Part shown: positions 25,279-34,405 of the stretch, piece by piece
How the letters are laid out: every line of letters begins with the position of its first letter
Numbering within the stretch: the first letter of the stretch is position 1
From: CAVQOB01 sp963714325
GTDB lineage: Bacteria > Pseudomonadota > Alphaproteobacteria > Rhizobiales > Hyphomicrobiaceae
Reading direction: 5' to 3'
NCBI GenBank assembly: GCA_963714325.1
Contig: CAVQOB010000008.1
Span: forward strand, 186,001 to 250,000
DNA length: 64,000 nt
Program-made: the position numbers and the translations under genes
The notes under the pieces: model-generated
Told to the model about the DNA's origin: nothing
The model's input: only the letters and a program-made list of their open reading frames with translations
The model's database searches: none

Positions 25279-25908
25279 TTAGACCAGCCCAGCCTGTTTC
25301 AGATAGTTATAGGCTTGGATGATTTCGCGCAACTTGTCCTCGGAGCGGGTGTCCCCCCCATTTGCGTCGGGGTGATGCCGCTTGACCAGTTCCTTGAAAC
25401 GCGCCTTGATTTCGGCCTTGTTCGCCGTTTCCGGTAGATGCATGGCGTCGAGCGATTTTCGCTCCAATGGCTTTACGTAACGGCGCGGCGCGTCCTCCTC
25501 GTCCGATCCGCGTTTGGCCCGCCATGAGAAAAATCCATGCGGATCATTGGTCGGCTTGCCGCCCATCATATCCGGGTCTGCCGAGCGCCCGCCGGTCTTG
25601 GTGCCATGCGCCCAGGCATTGGCGCCCGACTTCCAGGTCGGGCGATGCCCCGTCAACGCATCCTTCTGAAAGTCGGCGACTTGGCTGTCCGACATGCCCT
25701 GAAAGTAGTTGTAATTAGCATTATAGTCACGGATGTGGTCCATGCAGAACAGGTGGAAACGGCCCTCCTGCCCACGTCCGACCGGCGCACGATGCGCCCC
25801 CTTGTTCGTGCAGCCCTTCCAGGCACACGGGCGCACCTCTTCCCGCTTGGGTCGGCGGGTGCCGGAGCTGATCCGGATCGAATCGAAGAATTTTGAGTCT
25901 GTGCTCAT
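25279..25908 (-). CDS. J domain-containing protein with N-terminal zinc-like motif
   Basis: 209-residue DnaJ-type co-chaperone. The J domain is at the very C-terminus (about 150-209), with the invariant HPD at 179-181 in VKRHHPDANGGD, then LREIIQAYNYLK. The N-terminal half has C28-x4-C33 and FCMDH (C55, H58), a possible metal site (CAWKGCTNKGAH). It lacks the G/F and cysteine-repeat regions of true DnaJ, so it is a specialist DnaK partner. Its position between bolA and cobS is a conserved rhizobial order. Confidence 0.9.
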   Translation of the reverse strand: MSTDSKFFDSIRISSGTRRPKREEVRPCAWKGCTNKGAHRAPVGRGQEGRFHLFCMDHIRDYNANYNYFQGMSDSQVADFQKDALTGHRPTWKSGANAWAHGTKTGGRSADPDMMGGKPTNDPHGFFSWRAKRGSDEEDAPRRYVKPLERKSLDAMHLPETANKAEIKARFKELVKRHHPDANGGDTRSEDKLREIIQAYNYLKQAGLV

Positions 25909-26033
25909 GGGCCCGGATTATCGTGTTCTCGGGGAAGCCTGACAAGGCCTTGACAAACGGCGTTGATTTGCGCGTGGCCTGGGAGACATAGTGGCAATGC
26001 TGCCCAGACGAGCCAACCTTCCAAGGAGTTTTA

Positions 26034-26309
26034 ATGTCGGTCGAACGCGAAATGCGGGAATTGCTGATGGTGGCCCTGGAGCCCACCAGGCTCGATGTGG
26101 TGAACGAAAGCCACATGCACGCCGGTCATGCGGGCTCGCCAGGCACCGGCGAAAGCCACTTCCGTATCCTTGTAGTCTCAGGCAAGTTTGCCGGCCAGTC
26201 TCGCCTGCAACGTCAGCGCCTGGTCAACGAAGCGCTCGGCGATCTGTTGCGTCATCGTGTCCACGCCCTCGCCATGTCGACCATCGCGCCAGGCGAAGAG
26301 GTCCGCTAG
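26034..26309 (+). CDS. bolA: BolA family protein
   Basis: 91-residue BolA-like protein, which in characterised systems pairs with monothiol glutaredoxins in Fe-S cluster handling. The BolA signature is present: LDVVNESHMHAGHAGSPGTG, ESHFRILVVSGKFAGQSRLQ and RQRLVNEAL. The conserved histidine in the SHMHAGH region is kept. AAGGAG lies upstream of ATG. It is divergent from the J-domain gene and convergent with the kinase gene. Confidence 0.95.
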   Translation: MSVEREMRELLMVALEPTRLDVVNESHMHAGHAGSPGTGESHFRILVVSGKFAGQSRLQRQRLVNEALGDLLRHRVHALAMSTIAPGEEVR

Positions 26310-26333
26310 CGACCGCGCCACGACGGGTGCGCC

Positions 26334-28742
26334 TCAGGCAGCGTCGGACCGTCCGGTCGTCGCCAGGACGGGGAATGTCAGGATGAAAACTGAGCCCTTG
26401 CCCGGCACGCTTTCCGCACGAATTGACCCGCCTTGCCGTTCGCAAATCTTCCGACACGTCGCGAGGCCAATTCCCGTGCCCTCGAATTGTTCGCGGCCAT
26501 GCAGTCGCTGAAAGATTTCGAAGATCGCGTCGTGATGCTTCATGTCGAAGCCGATCCCGTTGTCGGTCAGTCGCAGCTCAAACGTCTCGTTGGCGAGATC
26601 GCGCCGTTCGATGATCAGTTGCGGCGCAACGTCCGGCTTTGAGAATTTCAGCGCGTTCGAGATCAGGTTTTGCAGCAGTTGCCGCACGAGTGTCGAATTT
26701 CCCTGCATCGCGCCAAGCGGCCTCACGTCGAGGGTCGCTTTTTGCTCCTCGATCGTCACCGTCAGATCGTCCAGAACTTCAGCGGCCAAACGATCAAGAT
26801 CCAGTCGTTCTATTTTCGCGTCGGACTTCGCGGCGCGCGAAAACGCCAGCAAGTCGGTGATCAGACGCCGCATCCGGGTCGTCGCCGACAACATGCGATC
26901 GAGATACGCAGCGCTGTCCACGTCGAGCGTGCTGCCGGCTTTGGCCTTAAGTCGTGCGCCGAATGTTTCGATCTTGCGCAACGGCTCCTGCAGGTCGTGG
27001 GACGCGACCGCGGCGAATTGCTGTAAATCTTGGTTTGAGGCCGCCAAACGCTGCGTCTGCAGTGCCAGCGCTGCTTCCTGCTCTTTGATGTCGGTGACGT
27101 CGGTCAAAACGGTGACGATGCCGCCTTCGGACGTGGCGCACCCTTCCACCCGCATCCACCGCCGGTCAGGCAGTTGAATGTCGAACGGCTTCTTATTGAT
27201 TGTCCGCTTCTCCAGCAAATCGGTAAGCCAGTTCCGCGCCGGAAATGGCCGGTGCGGTTGCCACAGTTCGGCCTGCGCACTGGCAATGTCGCCAAACTTA
27301 GCCGTTGGCTCGAGCAGCGCATTGACCGGAAACAGCTGCGCAAAGCGCTTGTTGGCGATGATCGTCTGATCGGCACTATCACTCAGAATGAAGCCGGCGC
27401 CCAATGCGTCGATCCCATCATTGAGCCGCTGCTCTGCTTTTCTTGCCCGCAACAACGCCGCCTCAGCATCGGCCCGCGCCACCATGCGGGCCGTAATATC
27501 GGAACCAACACCACGATAGCCGCCCTTCGCATTCGGCGACGCCGTCAAAGACACCCACCGGCGCAATCCATCCGCATCGATCGTTTCAACAACGACATCG
27601 CGGAAGGCCGTCCGCGCACACATCAGCTGCACGATATTCTGCACCGAACCGGGCTGGACAGTCGCCAGGACATCCAACAGCGTTGCGACATTATTGGGTT
27701 GCCGGCCGCAGCCGAACACATCGCGCATGCGGTCGGGCAGCCGCACCATGTTCAGTTGACCGTCCGTCTCCCAGAGCCAGTCGGACGTCGACGTCTCGAC
27801 TTCCTTGAGCAGCAGTGAAATCGTCGCCGATTGTTCGGCATGCCGGCGCTCGGCCAGGACGTTAGAGGCAAAGTTGCGATACAGTTGGCAACCGACCGTC
27901 ACCATCGATGCCGAAAACGTTAGCGCGAACATCGCCAGCACCAGATAGATGTTGCCATCCAACGAAAGCAGGCGCAGCAGCGTCGGGACGGTCACGCCGA
28001 GACCAAAAAGCAGCGCCGCCGAAGGCACCAGCGCCAAGGCCGGCACACCGCCCGCCAGCATGCCCAGCGACACACTGAGCAACACCAGTTGGCCGGTTGG
28101 CCCGGCATCGCCGAAAAAGAGGGCGAAACATGCGCCCCAGAGCAGGCCGCGCGTGCCGGCATGCAGGCTGATGCGGCGCAATGTGCGCTTGGAAACCGCG
28201 CCCGCATTCTTGATATTGCGGGTCCGCGCTCGCGCCAGAAAGCCGATGGCAGCGACGCCGAGGACGATCGACATCCACACGCCAAGCTTAACCAGATTGA
28301 CCTGATCCCAGAGCACGGCTGCGACCAGTAAGGCGTTCGCGACGTTGATCGCCATCATCACGCTTAGCTGATCGAAGATGCGCTGCGCTTGCTCGAACCG
28401 TAGCGCCGTTTCTTCGTCGCTGTCGGCCTCGCTGAACGGCCTCAAAAGCCCTGTCGCTGGATCAGGCAGCTCCGGGCTTGCCCCCGGCGACTGGTTGCCC
28501 GCGCCTCCGAGATGGCTTGCGATCACGACGACAGCAGCCAAGCAGACCAAGGTCACGATAGCCAATCCGGCAAAAACGGCGATCGGACGATAGGCAACCG
28601 AATGCCCAGGCGCGACACCGTCAGCGATGGCGATCAATAGGAATACGGCGACCATCAGCCCGCACGCGCCAGCTGCATAGCGCGTGGCCACTGGACTCAA
28701 GGCGTGATTTTTACCTGTGACGGAATCACCATTGCGCGTCAT
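26334..28742 (-). CDS. membrane-bound PAS sensor histidine kinase
   Basis: Orphan sensor kinase of 802 residues from ATG 28742 (MTRNGDSVTG). Longer starts would overlap the neighbouring gene. About eight hydrophobic segments lie in the first ~330 residues (GACGLMVAVFLLIAIADGV, LAIVTLVCLAAVVVIAS and others). Two PAS-like domains follow (TSDWLWETDG; GAGFILSDSADQTIIANKRF). The phosphoacceptor is H in VASHDLQEPLRKIETFG, and HATPase boxes are NLISNALKFSK, LTDNGIGFDMKHHDAIF and GTGIGLATCRKICERQGG. No response regulator is adjacent. The signal is unknown. Confidence 0.9.
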   Translation of the reverse strand: MTRNGDSVTGKNHALSPVATRYAAGACGLMVAVFLLIAIADGVAPGHSVAYRPIAVFAGLAIVTLVCLAAVVVIASHLGGAGNQSPGASPELPDPATGLLRPFSEADSDEETALRFEQAQRIFDQLSVMMAINVANALLVAAVLWDQVNLVKLGVWMSIVLGVAAIGFLARARTRNIKNAGAVSKRTLRRISLHAGTRGLLWGACFALFFGDAGPTGQLVLLSVSLGMLAGGVPALALVPSAALLFGLGVTVPTLLRLLSLDGNIYLVLAMFALTFSASMVTVGCQLYRNFASNVLAERRHAEQSATISLLLKEVETSTSDWLWETDGQLNMVRLPDRMRDVFGCGRQPNNVATLLDVLATVQPGSVQNIVQLMCARTAFRDVVVETIDADGLRRWVSLTASPNAKGGYRGVGSDITARMVARADAEAALLRARKAEQRLNDGIDALGAGFILSDSADQTIIANKRFAQLFPVNALLEPTAKFGDIASAQAELWQPHRPFPARNWLTDLLEKRTINKKPFDIQLPDRRWMRVEGCATSEGGIVTVLTDVTDIKEQEAALALQTQRLAASNQDLQQFAAVASHDLQEPLRKIETFGARLKAKAGSTLDVDSAAYLDRMLSATTRMRRLITDLLAFSRAAKSDAKIERLDLDRLAAEVLDDLTVTIEEQKATLDVRPLGAMQGNSTLVRQLLQNLISNALKFSKPDVAPQLIIERRDLANETFELRLTDNGIGFDMKHHDAIFEIFQRLHGREQFEGTGIGLATCRKICERQGGSIRAESVPGKGSVFILTFPVLATTGRSDAA

Positions 28743-28893
28743 GCATACGTCCCTTGGACTCGACAATCCTGGCCGGTACTTTGCCCTGATTCGGCAGCCA
28801 ACTGACGACAAGATAAGTGGCCTGATGAAACCTGAGCGTTGACCGCGTGTCGCGCAGAGCACGCCGCGAATATTCAAGGAACTGCAATGCGCC

Positions 28894-30771
28894 TCAACCG
28901 GCCCGCGGCCAACCGGCAAGCAGGGCCTCAAGCCCCAACCGGCGAGCATCGGCGTCGAGCCCAGCGCGCCGAAGCGCCCGGATGCTGTCACCCAAGGCGA
29001 TCATGTGTGCAGCATCGGCGCCGTTCGGCCCAAGCGTCCGCATCGCCAGCAGGATGGTGCGGGCGACGTCCTTCTTTTTGGCGGCGTCCTGCAGCTGCGG
29101 CAGGATGCCGGTCTCCGGCAAATGACCAACCGTTGGTTGCGGTGTCCGGCTCGCAGCCTCCCAAAGCGGTATCGGCACGTTGACATCCAGCGCATCAAGA
29201 ACCGTCGCCACGCGGTGCAGCATGTCGGCAGCGAAACGACCGCGTCGCGCCAGTTCATCGATCGCGCCGATGTGCGTCTCGCGGTTCCCACGCAATCCCG
29301 GATCGACCACATCAATCAGCGCAAGCCAACCGCCGAGCAATGGCCCGCCTGCCTCCGCGAACCGGCGCGCATCGCGATATTCCCCTGCAGTGAGAGCGAC
29401 CTCAGTCGCCGTCGCAGCATCGGCGGCGCTCAGCCGCTCCGTCGCCACGTCTTTACCGATCAGCGGGTATGCCGCACGCGCAGCGACATGGCTCAATCCC
29501 ACTTTGCGCCCGTCATCAAGCAGCGCCCGCACAGCCAACAACCGACGGTCCGCCGTCCGCTCGGTCTCGATGGCAGAAAACAGTCTGGCGCGGCGCAACA
29601 GCGGATCGGGGGTGCCTGTTGGCAACTGCCCACCCGCCGCCCGCCAAACATCGCCGAGCGCATCCGCATCAATGGCATGCAAACGCGCCGCAGCTTCTGC
29701 AGCAGCAACACGCAGGCGCAGCTCCGTCGTCGCAGGACCGGCAAGCGCCGACAACAGCGCCGGCTCGGCTTTGTCCAGGATCTGGCCGGCATCAACGGGG
29801 CCGATCAGTTCCATCAGCCGGAAATCCAACAGCACGATCCGGTCCGGCAACGCCAAGCGCGGCTTGCTGCCCGTCGTCAGGGCATCAATCACCGCCAAGG
29901 CCAGCGGCGCCTCGATACCGTCGTCTCGAGCAAGGTCAGCCGCCAAACCGGCCGCCGCCATATTACCGTCCGCCGCAGCGCAGTATGCCGCCAACAGTGC
30001 CAACTCGCTGGTCAGGCCCTGCGGCAGCGCGCTGTGCCGGCGCTGCATCGTTTTGGCGCCATCACAAGCGGCAGCGCGTTCGCCGCTCGCCAGCGCCCGC
30101 CGCACGCGAAAAGCGGTCATCAGCGGATCGGCCGCGTCGACATTGGCCGCGTCAAGTCTGCGCCCCATCTCAGCAATGCGACCAGAGCGGTAAAGTGCTT
30201 CCAATTGCAGCGCCAGAAAATGGTTGGGGCCAAGTCCGCCAGCAGGTGGCGTCGCCGTCGACGCCAGCAGTCGTGTCCACAATCCGTGCAGAACCGCCGA
30301 CTTTGGCGGGACCTGCAGCGGTGCGATCAAACTTTCCACCTGTTTGACGTCGAGACCATTCCAAAGTCCCTCCGGCAACCCGCTGCCGTCACTTGGCGTG
30401 ACCGGCGCGAGGTCGACGACCTCAAGCCCTTTACCGGCCTGACCAGCGCCCGCGTTGCTTGGCGACGGTGTCGCGGGGAATGGCGCGCCGGCTGACGGTT
30501 GTCCCGGATAGGGAGTGCCGAAACCATTCGGCGTTCGATCAGGCAAGGCGACTGATGGAGCAGCATCCCGCGACGCCGGTCCATGCAGAACGCCGTCCAT
30601 CGGCGACAGCGGCGGTGGCAACGCTTGTGGCGCTTGCCGGCGGCCAGATCGCGCGCGCTCATCGCGATCGCGGAAGGGGTTCCAGTCATTTTCCGCAGCT
30701 GCGCTGCCGGCACCGATGAGTGTTGCAGCGGCAAATCCAGCGACGATCAAGCGACGGGCAAGCACGCTCAT
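28894..30771 (-). CDS. large exported helical protein, alphaproteobacterial hypothetical
   Basis: 625-residue protein with a signal peptide (RLIVAGFAAATLIGAGSAAA), a Pro/Ala/Gly-rich disordered segment (about residues 30-115), and then a helical, Ala/Leu-rich region resembling TPR/solenoid repeats (FLALQLEALYRSGRIAEMGR, LRVAAAEAAARLHAIDADAL). Homologues in Bradyrhizobium genomes are sometimes labelled antifreeze glycopeptide polyprotein because of the Ala-rich composition; I do not support that function. A conserved place upstream of aroK suggests a housekeeping envelope role, which is inference. Confidence 0.8.
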   Translation of the reverse strand: MSVLARRLIVAGFAAATLIGAGSAAAENDWNPFRDRDERARSGRRQAPQALPPPLSPMDGVLHGPASRDAAPSVALPDRTPNGFGTPYPGQPSAGAPFPATPSPSNAGAGQAGKGLEVVDLAPVTPSDGSGLPEGLWNGLDVKQVESLIAPLQVPPKSAVLHGLWTRLLASTATPPAGGLGPNHFLALQLEALYRSGRIAEMGRRLDAANVDAADPLMTAFRVRRALASGERAAACDGAKTMQRRHSALPQGLTSELALLAAYCAAADGNMAAAGLAADLARDDGIEAPLALAVIDALTTGSKPRLALPDRIVLLDFRLMELIGPVDAGQILDKAEPALLSALAGPATTELRLRVAAAEAAARLHAIDADALGDVWRAAGGQLPTGTPDPLLRRARLFSAIETERTADRRLLAVRALLDDGRKVGLSHVAARAAYPLIGKDVATERLSAADAATATEVALTAGEYRDARRFAEAGGPLLGGWLALIDVVDPGLRGNRETHIGAIDELARRGRFAADMLHRVATVLDALDVNVPIPLWEAASRTPQPTVGHLPETGILPQLQDAAKKKDVARTILLAMRTLGPNGADAAHMIALGDSIRALRRAGLDADARRLGLEALLAGWPRAG

Positions 30772-30827
30772 GGTTGCAATACATCCAAAGTTCCACCCCG
30801 CTCAGCAGTGGTGGGTTAGACGGCTCA

Positions 30828-30971
30828 CTATCGGCGCACTTTGACGCCGGGCACCGCGGTGGTGGTCTCCTTCGGTGTCGGTTGGAAGAATTCCGCCAAG
30901 ACATAAAGCCCCCCGGCGATCACCGCACCGAGGACGCCAATAATGGCGAGGAACCTGAAAAGGCTTGGCAT
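30828..30971 (-). CDS. 47-residue single-span membrane protein
   Basis: Small frame with ATG 30971 and stop TAG ending at 30828. The translation starts MPSLFRFLAIIGVLGAVIAG, continues GLYVLAEFFQPTPKETTT and ends AVPGVKVRR. It has one transmembrane helix (residues 4-27) with a short Pro/Thr-rich tail. Small proteins of this pattern (MPSLFRFL... then E-F-F/P-x-P-K/R) lie next to aroK in other rhizobia, as far as I recall. It starts 215 bp from aroK and is divergent from it; its stop is 56 bp from the start of the large exported protein gene. Confidence 0.7.
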   Translation of the reverse strand: MPSLFRFLAIIGVLGAVIAGGLYVLAEFFQPTPKETTTAVPGVKVRR

Positions 30972-31185
30972 TTGGCGAAGTTGCTCCTTCAGAGGTATGA
31001 TTGACGCTTACCTTGGCGCCATTATGGCCCAGGTGTTACAAGAGCCAACTCGTGCTGCGCGACCTGACTCCAACTTTGACCCAGATAACTGATGTAACGC
31101 TTTGTGGTGGCACAGATATTTGCGCTTCAACCACACGTGCCATGACCGCCATGGATAGCGCCCCGCCCCGTCCGGTGGGTGCAGC

Positions 31186-31809
31186 ATGATTCGATTCGGG
31201 CTTCGGCGCAGCAATCCTTTATCGCCAGACCAGATCCGGGCCGCTGAGTTTGTCCGCGCCGCATTGGGTCAGCGCACCCTCGTGCTGGTCGGATTGATGG
31301 GTTGCGGCAAATCATCGGTTGGTCGGCGACTGGCACTTCGTCTCAACCTGCCCTTTGTCGATGCCGACGACGAGATCGAGCGTTCCGCCCAAAAAACCAT
31401 CAAGGAAATATTCTCTGACCATGGCGAGCCGTATTTCAGGGATGGCGAGCGCCGCGTGATTGCGCGCCTCCTGAATGCAGGCCCGCAAGTCCTGGCAACC
31501 GGTGGCGGTGCCTACATCAACGCCGAGACTCGCGATAACATCAAGGCGAACGGCGTGTCGGTTTGGCTGAAAGCCGACTTGCCACTATTGATGCGGCGTG
31601 TGCTCAAACGTGATAATCGCCCATTACTCGAGGCCAAGGACCCCGAGGCGGTCATGTCCGGCTTCATGACGGCCCGCTATCCCATTTACGCGCTGGCTGA
31701 TGTCGTAGTGCAAAGCCGCGACGTGCCCCATGACGTCATGGCGGACGAGGTCGTGCAGGCCTTGCAGGCGTCGGCCGCACTCAATACACCAGCTAAAGTG
31801 CGCCCATAG
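31186..31809 (+). CDS. aroK: shikimate kinase
   Basis: ATP-dependent 3-phosphorylation of shikimate, fifth step of aromatic amino acid synthesis; 207 residues including an N-terminal extension of about 30. Walker A is GLMGCGKSSVGRRLA (36-50), the shikimate-binding DAD is VDADDEIE, GEPYFRDGERR is the family motif, and LATGGGAY is the GGG loop. The lid arginine lies in KRDNRPLLE. The next gene, aroB, starts 37 bp downstream in the usual rhizobial aroK-aroB operon. Confidence 0.96.
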   Translation: MIRFGLRRSNPLSPDQIRAAEFVRAALGQRTLVLVGLMGCGKSSVGRRLALRLNLPFVDADDEIERSAQKTIKEIFSDHGEPYFRDGERRVIARLLNAGPQVLATGGGAYINAETRDNIKANGVSVWLKADLPLLMRRVLKRDNRPLLEAKDPEAVMSGFMTARYPIYALADVVVQSRDVPHDVMADEVVQALQASAALNTPAKVRP

Positions 31810-31846
31810 TTGGCGCAAGCAAAAAGCCAAAGGACTGGATAACGGC

Positions 31847-32992
31847 GTGCCAAACACCCACCCGGATCGTGCTGCCCCCCAGGTCACGGTCCGCGTCGAT
31901 CTGGGCCAGCGATCCTACGACGTTTTGATCGGGCCACGGCTGATTGACGAAGCGGCGTTGCTACTGCGCGCGCGCTTCGCCGGCGCACGGGCCGCGATCG
32001 TCACCGACCGGCATGTCGCAGCCCATTACCTGGCACCCCTGGAATCCAGTCTCGGTGCCAATCATGCCGGCAGCATTGTCGTGTCGCCGGGCGAAGCCAC
32101 CAAGTGCTTTTCGGTCCTGGCCGATGTGGCGGACCAATTGCTCACGGTTGGCATCGAGCGCGGCGACCTGGTCATCGCGCTCGGCGGTGGCGTTGTCGGC
32201 GACCTCGCTGGATTTGCCGCCAGCATTCTGCGGCGCGGTGTCCGGTTTGTTCAAATTCCGACATCACTCCTGGCGCAGGTCAACTCATCAGTCGGCGGCA
32301 AAACCGGCATCAACACCAAGCAAGGCAAGAACTTGATTGGTGCCTTCCATCAGCCGAGCCTCGTCCTCATCGATACCAATGTCCTATCAACCCTGCCGCA
32401 GCGCCAACTCCGTGCTGGATATGCCGAAGTCGTCAAATACGGCCTCCTCGGCGATCGCGCCTTTTATGACAGGCTTGAAACCGGCTGGCGCGGCATCTTC
32501 GGCAATGATCCGCAAGCATTGACCGCTGCCATCGAAACGAGCGTCGCCGCCAAAGCGGCCGTCGTCGCCCGCGACGAAACCGAAACCGGTGACCGCATGC
32601 TCTTGAACCTCGGTCATACCTTTGGTCATGCCCTCGAAGCCTGGGCCGGCTACTCGGACACCCTGCTGCACGGCGAGGCCGTGGCCATCGGCATGGCGCA
32701 GGCCTTTCGCTTTTCGGAACTCCACGGCCATTGTGCGCCGGGAACCGCACAGCGTGTTGAAGGGCACCTGCGCGCCACCGGCCTGCCGACCCGCATCGCC
32801 GATATCCTGGGCCCTGCGCGCCCGGACGTCGACACGTTGATGCGGCTGATGATGCAAGATAAAAAAGTCCAGCGCGGCAAGTTGACGCTAATTCTCGGGC
32901 GCGCCATTGGCGATGCCTTTGTCGCTCGCGACGTGTCGGCCGATGCAGTCCGTGCATTTCTTGCCACCGAACTCTCAACGGCCAAGGCCTGA
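31847..32992 (+). CDS. aroB: 3-dehydroquinate synthase
   Basis: NAD- and metal-dependent cyclisation of DAHP to 3-dehydroquinate in the shikimate pathway. GTG 31847 gives 381 residues, the normal length; an in-frame ATG at 31730 lies inside aroK and is rejected. Motifs include the NAD-binding ALGGGVVGDLAGFAASILRR, QIPTSLLAQVNSSVGGKTGI, zinc-ligand regions AGYAEVVKYGLL, NLGHTFGHALEA and LLHGEAVAIGM, and MMQDKKVQRGKLTLIL. AGGA about 12 nt upstream is a weak ribosome site. Confidence 0.94.
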   Translation: MPNTHPDRAAPQVTVRVDLGQRSYDVLIGPRLIDEAALLLRARFAGARAAIVTDRHVAAHYLAPLESSLGANHAGSIVVSPGEATKCFSVLADVADQLLTVGIERGDLVIALGGGVVGDLAGFAASILRRGVRFVQIPTSLLAQVNSSVGGKTGINTKQGKNLIGAFHQPSLVLIDTNVLSTLPQRQLRAGYAEVVKYGLLGDRAFYDRLETGWRGIFGNDPQALTAAIETSVAAKAAVVARDETETGDRMLLNLGHTFGHALEAWAGYSDTLLHGEAVAIGMAQAFRFSELHGHCAPGTAQRVEGHLRATGLPTRIADILGPARPDVDTLMRLMMQDKKVQRGKLTLILGRAIGDAFVARDVSADAVRAFLATELSTAKA

Positions 32993-33003
32993 GGATTACG
33001 ATT

Positions 33004-34338
33004 TTGGAAATTGTCCTGACCGTCGCCGCGATTCTTCTCCTCCTGTTCTTGTCGGCATTCTTCAATGGTAGCGAGACCGGTTTGACCGCAGCCTCGCGGG
33101 CACGGATGCACGCGATGGAGCAGGACGGCAACACGAAAGCACGCCTCGTCAATCGACTGATGCAGAGCCCCGAGAAGGTGATTGGCGCGGTTCTGCTCGG
33201 CAACACGCTCGTCGATGTCCTGGCGTCGGCACTAGCTGCAAGCCTGGCCGTTCAGCTGGTTGGTGATGTCGGCGTCGTCTACGCGACGGCCATCATGACG
33301 CTGCTGATCGTGATTTTTTCGGCCGTTCTCCCGAAGTCCTATGCTCTCGCCTGGCCGGACCGGACCGCACTGCTGGTCGCCCCCATCATGCGCGGCGTCA
33401 TCTGGATACTGACGCCATTCACGGCCGCCATCCAGTGGATCGTCCGCTTCATTCTGAACCTCAGCCCGTCGACCAAAGACGACGCCGCCAACATCCTCGC
33501 GGCACACGACGAAATTCGCGGTACGATCGAACTGCAGACAAAGGAAGGAACAGTCGAGCGCCGTGACGCAAATATGCTGGGCGGCGTCCTTGATCTCGGC
33601 GAACTGCAAGTCCTCGATATCATGGTCCATCGGACCAAGATGGAGACCGCGAGTCTCGATGCAGCACCCGAGCAGGTGATCGACGCGATCCTGAAAAGCC
33701 AGTATTCGCGCGTGCCGATGTGGCGCGAAGATCCCGATAACATTGTCGGCATTCTGCACACCAAGGACCTACTGTCGGCACTCGCCGCCAACGCGTTCAA
33801 TCCGGCCAAGATCGATATCAAGTCATTCACGCAGGCGCCGTGGTTCGTGCCCGATACGACCAGCGTCAAGGATCAGCTGAATCAGTTCCTCAAGCGTAAA
33901 GCCCAGCTGGCTCTCGTCGTCGACGAGTATGGCGAGGTTCAAGGCCTCATCACCCTCGAAGACATCTTGGAAGAGATCGTTGGCCAGATCGCCGACGAAC
34001 ACGATACGCAAGAGGTCGCCATCCGGCCGCAAGCCGACGGCTCGGTGAATGTTGATGGTGCGATTGCCGTCCGCGATCTCAACCGTCAGATGCATTGGGA
34101 CCTGCCGGACGAGGAGGCGACGACCATCGCCGGCCTCGTCATTCATGAAGCGCAAGCCATCCCCGAGCCCGGTCAGGCCTTCACATTCCATGGCTACCGG
34201 TTCGAAATTCTCCGCAAGAGTCGCAATAAGTTGGCGGCAATTCGCGTCAAGCCGGTCGGTGCCAAGGCTGCGGCGAGCAAACGGCCGCGCCCTGGGCGCA
34301 CAGGCTCCGGCGAAACCGATGCCTTTGAAAGCGGTTGA
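33004..34338 (+). CDS. HlyC/CorC family transporter (DUF21, CBS, CorC_HlyC)
   Basis: Predicted inner-membrane Mg2+/Co2+ efflux-type protein, 444 residues, starting at TTG 33004 with a GAGG site upstream. The N-terminal DUF21 domain (1-190) has about four hydrophobic segments, with the family's FFNGSETGLTAASRARMHAM. A CBS pair spans about 205-330 (QVLDIMVHRTKMETASLDA; VDEYGEVQGLITLEDILEEI), followed by a FAD-binding-like CorC_HlyC domain to about 425. It follows aroB by 11 bp in the same operon, as in rhizobia. Confidence 0.93.
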   Translation: MEIVLTVAAILLLLFLSAFFNGSETGLTAASRARMHAMEQDGNTKARLVNRLMQSPEKVIGAVLLGNTLVDVLASALAASLAVQLVGDVGVVYATAIMTLLIVIFSAVLPKSYALAWPDRTALLVAPIMRGVIWILTPFTAAIQWIVRFILNLSPSTKDDAANILAAHDEIRGTIELQTKEGTVERRDANMLGGVLDLGELQVLDIMVHRTKMETASLDAAPEQVIDAILKSQYSRVPMWREDPDNIVGILHTKDLLSALAANAFNPAKIDIKSFTQAPWFVPDTTSVKDQLNQFLKRKAQLALVVDEYGEVQGLITLEDILEEIVGQIADEHDTQEVAIRPQADGSVNVDGAIAVRDLNRQMHWDLPDEEATTIAGLVIHEAQAIPEPGQAFTFHGYRFEILRKSRNKLAAIRVKPVGAKAAASKRPRPGRTGSGETDAFESG

Positions 34339-34405
34339 TGGCTGTCCGCTGCCGCCGCCAAAACAAAAATCAGCATTGAGTATATTGCGCCGGAACCGTT
34401 AGACT

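Noticed and set aside
29005..30495. 496-codon plus-strand frame opposite the large exported protein
   Set aside because: Gln/Arg-rich translation with no family; the minus-strand frame has a signal peptide and domain-like regions.
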